From: Chloroflexota bacterium
GTDB taxonomy: Bacteria; Chloroflexota; Anaerolineae; Anaerolineales; Anaerolineaceae
DNA length: 64,000 nt
NCBI GenBank assembly: GCA_021372725.1
Contig: JAJFTV010000088.1
Coordinates: 1 to 64,000, forward strand
Reading direction: 5' to 3'
Shown here: positions 60,431 through 64,000 of the stretch, in pieces
Numbering within the stretch: the stretch's first letter is position 1
How the letters are laid out: every line of letters begins with the position of its first letter
Notes under the pieces: model-generated
What the model was told of the DNA's origin: nothing
The model's input: only the letters and a program-made list of their open reading frames with translations
The model's database searches: none
Position numbers and translations under genes: made by a program

Positions 60431-61582
60431 TTGCGAATACTATCCATATTTGGCACACGGCCTGAAGCAGTAAAAATGGCCCCGGTCGTCAAGCTGCTTG
60501 AGCGGACTCAGGGCATTGATTCGCTGGTCTGCGTTACGGCACAGCATCGTGAAATGCTGGATCAGGTGCTTCACCTCTTTCAGATTCACCCTGATTATGA
60601 CTTGAACCTGATGCGGAACAACCAGAGTCTGGCAGGGTTGACGGCAGAAATTTTTACCAAACTGGATCCCCTTTTGGCCGAGACTGCTCCTGACTGGATT
60701 TTAGTCCAGGGGGATACAACCACGGTCATGGCGGCCGCTTTACTGGCTTACTATCGCCGGATCAAGGTGGGGCATATCGAGGCCGGCCTGCGAACCGGCG
60801 ATAAATGGCAACCTTTTCCGGAGGAGATCAACCGGCGGGTGGCGGGAACCGTTGCCGATCTGCATTTTGCGCCCACAACCGTCAATCGGGATAATTTGCT
60901 CCGCGAAGGCGTGGAAGATTGGCGGATTCACGTTACAGGAAACACGATTGTGGACGCGCTCTATGAAATCATGCGCCATACTCCCCCGGAGAGCATTCAA
61001 AAATTGCTGGCCGATTTGCGGATTGGCAAAGGATCCAAGAAACTGGTGCTGGTTACCGCTCACCGGCGGGAAAATTTTGGTCAGCCATTGGAAGAAATCT
61101 GTGCTGCTCTCCGCCAGCTTGCAATGGAAAATGATGAAATTGAGCTGGTCTATCCGGTTCACTTGAACCCCAATGTTCAGGAACCTGTCCACCGCCTGTT
61201 GGGTGGTGTAAAAAATATCCACCTGCTGGAACCGCAGGATTATCTTCCCATGGTATTTTTGATGCGCAATGCAAGTTTGATCCTGACCGATTCGGGGGGT
61301 GTTCAGGAAGAAGCGACCGCATTGGGTGTACCTGCCCTGGTGCTGCGGGAAGTAACCGAAAGGCCTGAAGGGATCCAGGCGGGTATCCTGAAGCTGGTGG
61401 GTACAGATCGGAAGCGAATCGTTGAGGAAGCCAGCCTGCTGCTCAAGTCGCCGGCAGTACAAACGGCCGGCGTTGGAAGAGTTAATCCCTATGGAGATGG
61501 CTGCGCCGCAGAACGGATTGTGAATATTCTGTTGCAGCAAAATGATCCCAAAACGGAGGGTGGCCTATCCCACACCCAATAA
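60431..61582 (+). CDS. wecB: UDP-N-acetylglucosamine 2-epimerase (non-hydrolysing)
   Basis: Interconverts UDP-GlcNAc and UDP-ManNAc. 383 residues of GT-B fold. FGTRPEAVKMAPVVKLL, VQGDTTTVMAAALLAYY, VGHIEAGLRTGDKWQPFPEE, VTAHRRENFGQPLEEIC, and LTDSGGVQEEATALGVPALV are the family blocks, including the catalytic Asp, Glu and His sites. Starts with TTG at 60431; GAGGA lies about nine bases before. It follows wecC by 105 bases and supplies its substrate. Confidence 0.95.
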   Translation: MRILSIFGTRPEAVKMAPVVKLLERTQGIDSLVCVTAQHREMLDQVLHLFQIHPDYDLNLMRNNQSLAGLTAEIFTKLDPLLAETAPDWILVQGDTTTVMAAALLAYYRRIKVGHIEAGLRTGDKWQPFPEEINRRVAGTVADLHFAPTTVNRDNLLREGVEDWRIHVTGNTIVDALYEIMRHTPPESIQKLLADLRIGKGSKKLVLVTAHRRENFGQPLEEICAALRQLAMENDEIELVYPVHLNPNVQEPVHRLLGGVKNIHLLEPQDYLPMVFLMRNASLILTDSGGVQEEATALGVPALVLREVTERPEGIQAGILKLVGTDRKRIVEEASLLLKSPAVQTAGVGRVNPYGDGCAAERIVNILLQQNDPKTEGGLSHTQ

Positions 61583-61614
61583 TTGACCGTAAAGGTATCT
61601 GTATTCTCCCCGTA

Positions 61615-62610
61615 ATGAATGGGATTGGAGGTCCGGTTTCCTTCCGTTATCGTCTGGAAAAAGGATTGATTGAACGTGGCTACAAGACGGTGTCTTCGCC
61701 TTTGACAGCGGATTGCAGCGCGGTTCTTGTGATCGGTGGTACAAGCCGGCTGGATATACTCTGGCGGGCCCGCCAACGCGGTGTGCGGATCGTGCAACGC
61801 TTGAATGGGATGAACTGGATGCATCACAAGACACGGGTTGGCTGGAAATATGCCCTGCGCTGTGAGTACAACAATCGATTACTGGCCTACATCCGGCGCT
61901 CCCTGGCTGACCGGATTGTCTACCAAAGTGAGTTTGCCAAGAGCTGGTGGCAGACAGTGTATAAAACCACCCAATCTCCCAGCCAGATTATTTACAATGG
62001 CGTCGATCTGGAGCAGTACTCTCCCATCGGCGCAGGCAGTCCTCCGGACGATCATATCCGGCTGCTTCTGGTTGAGGCGCATGTGGGGGGCGGTTATGAA
62101 CGAGGATTGGAAAACGCCATCCATCTGACAAGAGCCCTGGCTCTTTCAGGATATGACAATGTGGAGCTGGCAGTCGTTGGGGATGTACCGGAAACCTTAA
62201 AGACCAGGTGGAATAATAATGGAGGAACTTCGATTAACTGGATGGGCGTACTTCCCCGTGACCGAATACCAGAAATTGACCGCTCTGCGCATTTGCTGTT
62301 TTCATCTGATCTGAATGCAGCCTGCCCCAACTCGGTTATTGAGGCGCTCGCGTGCGGTTTGCCGGTAACCGGCTATGCGACAGGTTCTCTGCCGGAGCTT
62401 GTGCAGGGAGATGCCGGCAGGGTGGCTCCCTACGGAAGCAATTACTGGAATCTGGAACCGCCCGTTGTTGACGGGCTTGTACAGGCTGTACAGGAAATTC
62501 TGGGTGACCTCCCTCACTTTCGTGAAGCTGCCCGCCGCAAGGCAGAGGAAAATTTCTCAGCGGATAAAATGGTCGATGCATATTTGCGTGAATTGACAGG
62601 TGAAGATTAA
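61615..62610 (+). CDS. GT4-family glycosyltransferase
   Basis: At least 331 residues of GT-B fold. VQRLNGMNWMHHKTR in the N-domain, IYNGVDLEQYSP at the hinge, and the donor site NAACPNSVIEALACGLPVTG followed by YATGSLPELVQGDAGRVAPY. Acceptor unknown, probably a surface polysaccharide with the ManNAc(A) made by the preceding genes. The ATG at 61615 cuts into the first beta strand. In-frame codons upstream read IDRKGICILPV back to the wecB stop, with GGAGGG at 61555-61560, so translation may start at a non-AUG codon near 61567-61582. Confidence 0.85.
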   Translation: MNGIGGPVSFRYRLEKGLIERGYKTVSSPLTADCSAVLVIGGTSRLDILWRARQRGVRIVQRLNGMNWMHHKTRVGWKYALRCEYNNRLLAYIRRSLADRIVYQSEFAKSWWQTVYKTTQSPSQIIYNGVDLEQYSPIGAGSPPDDHIRLLLVEAHVGGGYERGLENAIHLTRALALSGYDNVELAVVGDVPETLKTRWNNNGGTSINWMGVLPRDRIPEIDRSAHLLFSSDLNAACPNSVIEALACGLPVTGYATGSLPELVQGDAGRVAPYGSNYWNLEPPVVDGLVQAVQEILGDLPHFREAARRKAEENFSADKMVDAYLRELTGED

Positions 62611-62658
62611 CGCGCTACCATGCACCAGTTAATTTGCACAATGGGAAGCGGAAAATAT

Positions 62659-63186
62659 TCAGCTTTCGGGATCGAATGAGGTCAAGATTGCTTCTTTTCC
62701 GCGTTGAATTTCCCATGGGTAAATAATATACGCGTCGGTGATGGCCGCATAATAATCCGGGCGCACCGATCCAAACAAACTGCGGTGGGGGTTAAAATGC
62801 AGCACGCAGGTATAGGGTTTCGCTGAGGCTGCCGCCAGCCGATTTTTCACCGCTGTGATGGTTCTTCCCGAACCCCATACATCATCCACGATCAGGATGT
62901 TTTGCGCCATCACTTTTTCAGCGGCAGGAAACTGGATGAATTTGGGCCATGCCAGCAAACGACTTTCCTTGTTTCTTTTTTCTTCAGTCTCGATCTCGGC
63001 CGGGAAATCGACGGAAGCTGTATAGATGGAATGGGTGTGCAAGTATTCTGCAAGCAGGCCGGCCGGTACAATGCCTCCGCGGGTGATCATGACGATCGCA
63101 TCAAAATCAATCTCAAATTGGGGAATGAGGTGATCAATTAGGTTATCAACATCAAGCCAGGTAAGCAGTTCTTGCCGAGTATGCAT
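62659..63186 (-). CDS. purine-type phosphoribosyltransferase
   Basis: 175 residues. ILIVDDVWGSGRTITAVKNR is the PRPP-binding loop. IVMITRGGIVPAGLLAEYL is the N-terminal loop seen in xanthine/hypoxanthine phosphoribosyltransferases, and IIYPWE near the end matches the purine hood. Base specificity cannot be read. The ATG at 63186 is preferred to one at 63225 because a TATAAT (63214-63219) lies between them, so the upstream codons would precede transcription. Confidence 0.85.
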   Translation of the reverse strand: MHTRQELLTWLDVDNLIDHLIPQFEIDFDAIVMITRGGIVPAGLLAEYLHTHSIYTASVDFPAEIETEEKRNKESRLLAWPKFIQFPAAEKVMAQNILIVDDVWGSGRTITAVKNRLAAASAKPYTCVLHFNPHRSLFGSVRPDYYAAITDAYIIYPWEIQRGKEAILTSFDPES

Positions 63187-63213
63187 CTTGTTCTCACTAT
63201 ATGGAGTGTTTAA

Positions 63214-63219
63214 ATTATA
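63214..63219 (-). promoter_or_regulatory. -10 element of the phosphoribosyltransferase gene
   Basis: TATAAT on the minus strand, 27 bases before the preferred ATG. The -35 region is weak. Confidence 0.45.
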
Positions 63220-63291
63220 CATCACGCGGTGAGGTAAAATTCTCCTGTGGAATATCTCAATCTTTTAGTTCTTTGGTATTCAAGAGGGTGA

Positions 63292-64000
63292 ATGATGCAA
63301 AAGTTGACCATCGGGCAGGTTGCCAAACAGGTGAGCATGCATACCTCGGCAATCCGTTTTTATGAAGAAAAGGGGCTGCTCACGCCTGCCCTAAGAAATG
63401 AATCCGGGTATCGCCAGTACGATGCCAGGGTTGTGGAAGAGCTGCGTTTGATCCAGCGGGCACAGCAACTGGGATTTTCTCTTTCCGATATTCATACTTT
63501 GCTGCAGGGATGGCGTGAAGGGAATCTGGATCAGCAGTCGTTCATCGACACGGCGGAGGCCCGCTATCTGGTTCTGGAGCGCGAGATAACCGGATTGCTT
63601 GCCTTACAGCATGAACTCGGGCTGTTTTTACAGGATATATATGAAACCAGCCCCAAGACAGCTCCAGCGACGTTGTTAACAGAACTAATCGATCACATTT
63701 GTCTCAATCCACTCAACAGATCTGACCGGAAAGCGTTCGACCGCCTGTTGGAGAGGGTCGGCTGTCATTTGACATCCAAAAGCGCACGTGAATTGATGCA
63801 CAACCTTCGTCACGAACATATCCATGTCTGGAACGAAGGAGATGCCTATACCATCCTGGTTGTCAGTCAGGATCCAAAAATTGGCGAGATTTTACAGCAA
63901 TTTACGCAGATTGCTTCAGATTGTCAGGTAGATCAACATAACCACATGGTTTCCCGTCTCGCGCATGACAGCTCAGGTTATCTGCTTTCAATTCAGGGAG
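63292..64000 (+). CDS. MerR-family regulator, cut by the right edge
   Basis: The frame starts with two ATG codons (63292, 63295); AGAGGG lies six bases before the second. The N-terminal MerR domain is clear: LTIGQVAKQVSMHTSAIRFY, EEKGLLTPALRNESGYRQYD, then LRLIQRAQQLGFSLSDIHTL. After a coiled linker comes an effector region with HNLRHEHIHVWNEGDAYTIL and DQHNHMVSRLAHDSSGYLLS, which resembles a cupin-type sensor (an HxH pattern) rather than a short metal-sensing tail. At least 236 residues are present and the end lies outside the window. Confidence 0.85.
   Translation, partial: MMQKLTIGQVAKQVSMHTSAIRFYEEKGLLTPALRNESGYRQYDARVVEELRLIQRAQQLGFSLSDIHTLLQGWREGNLDQQSFIDTAEARYLVLEREITGLLALQHELGLFLQDIYETSPKTAPATLLTELIDHICLNPLNRSDRKAFDRLLERVGCHLTSKSARELMHNLRHEHIHVWNEGDAYTILVVSQDPKIGEILQQFTQIASDCQVDQHNHMVSRLAHDSSGYLLSIQG

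Noticed and set aside
1-64000. tRNA or rRNA genes and CRISPR arrays.
   Set aside because: Intergenic gaps were read for cloverleaf-like segments, T-loop words and regularly spaced repeats; none was convincing, though a covariance search was not possible.

Overview
The window looks like a chromosomal segment of a Chloroflexota bacterium, most likely class Anaerolineae. This is inferred from the gene content: a bifunctional nuclease-dnaB-DnaD-like-DnaI-like replication operon, many dipeptide-type ABC transporter genes with a Glu/Ala-rich lipoprotein, an OmpR-type regulator with a degenerate receiver, and a near-balanced base composition with dispersed G-rich intergenic hairpins. No rRNA, tRNA, CRISPR array, prophage or intact transposase gene was seen.

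Layout. 1-6.5 kb: housekeeping genes, namely endonuclease III, metK under a complete SAM-I riboswitch with promoter and terminator, RNase Z, MsrB, a polytopic membrane protein and a YgbA-like cysteine-rich protein. 6.6-30 kb: an accessory block for peptide and amino-acid derivatives. It holds four tandem AbgB-like M20 amidohydrolases in one operon, a P1/DmpA-type peptidase, two dipeptide/oligopeptide permease pairs (one with its binding protein, neither with ATPases), an alpha-oxoamine synthase resembling serine palmitoyltransferase, a membrane diguanylate cyclase, an operon of aminotransferase, YgeA-type racemase, D-aminoacylase and methionine aminopeptidase, and an FGGY kinase.

30-42.6 kb: the DNA maintenance core. 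FtsK stands alone. A minus-strand operon runs bifunctional nuclease, DnaB, DnaD-like protein and a helicase loader with two complete AAA+ domains. An orphan OmpR-type regulator with a dead receiver follows. A second minus-strand operon runs lamin-tail protein, DUF1992 protein, DnaX (with an in-frame A AAA AAG slippery site), YbaB and RecR. 42.6-48.7 kb: kbl, a dedicated acyl carrier protein, an acetyl-CoA-synthetase-like ligase, AcpS, a GntR/FCD regulator with a palindromic operator, and an MFS transporter, all on one strand.

48.9-64 kb: an ECF sigma/anti-sigma pair, a TPR protein, PolA with all three domains, and a 934-residue acidic protein. The C-terminus of that protein looks like a domesticated, catalytically dead IS200/IS605 (Y1) transposase domain. 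Next come a UDP-ManNAc sugar pathway (wecC, wecB) with a GT4 glycosyltransferase, a phosphoribosyltransferase, and a MerR regulator cut by the right edge.

The points most worth follow-up are the Y1-transposase-like domain beside polA, the tandem AAA+ loader, the carrier-protein/KBL module, the four AbgB paralogues, the dnaX slippery heptamer, the 11-bp-phased TTAA repeats before the orphan regulator, and a 263-bp element bounded by perfect 26-bp inverted repeats.
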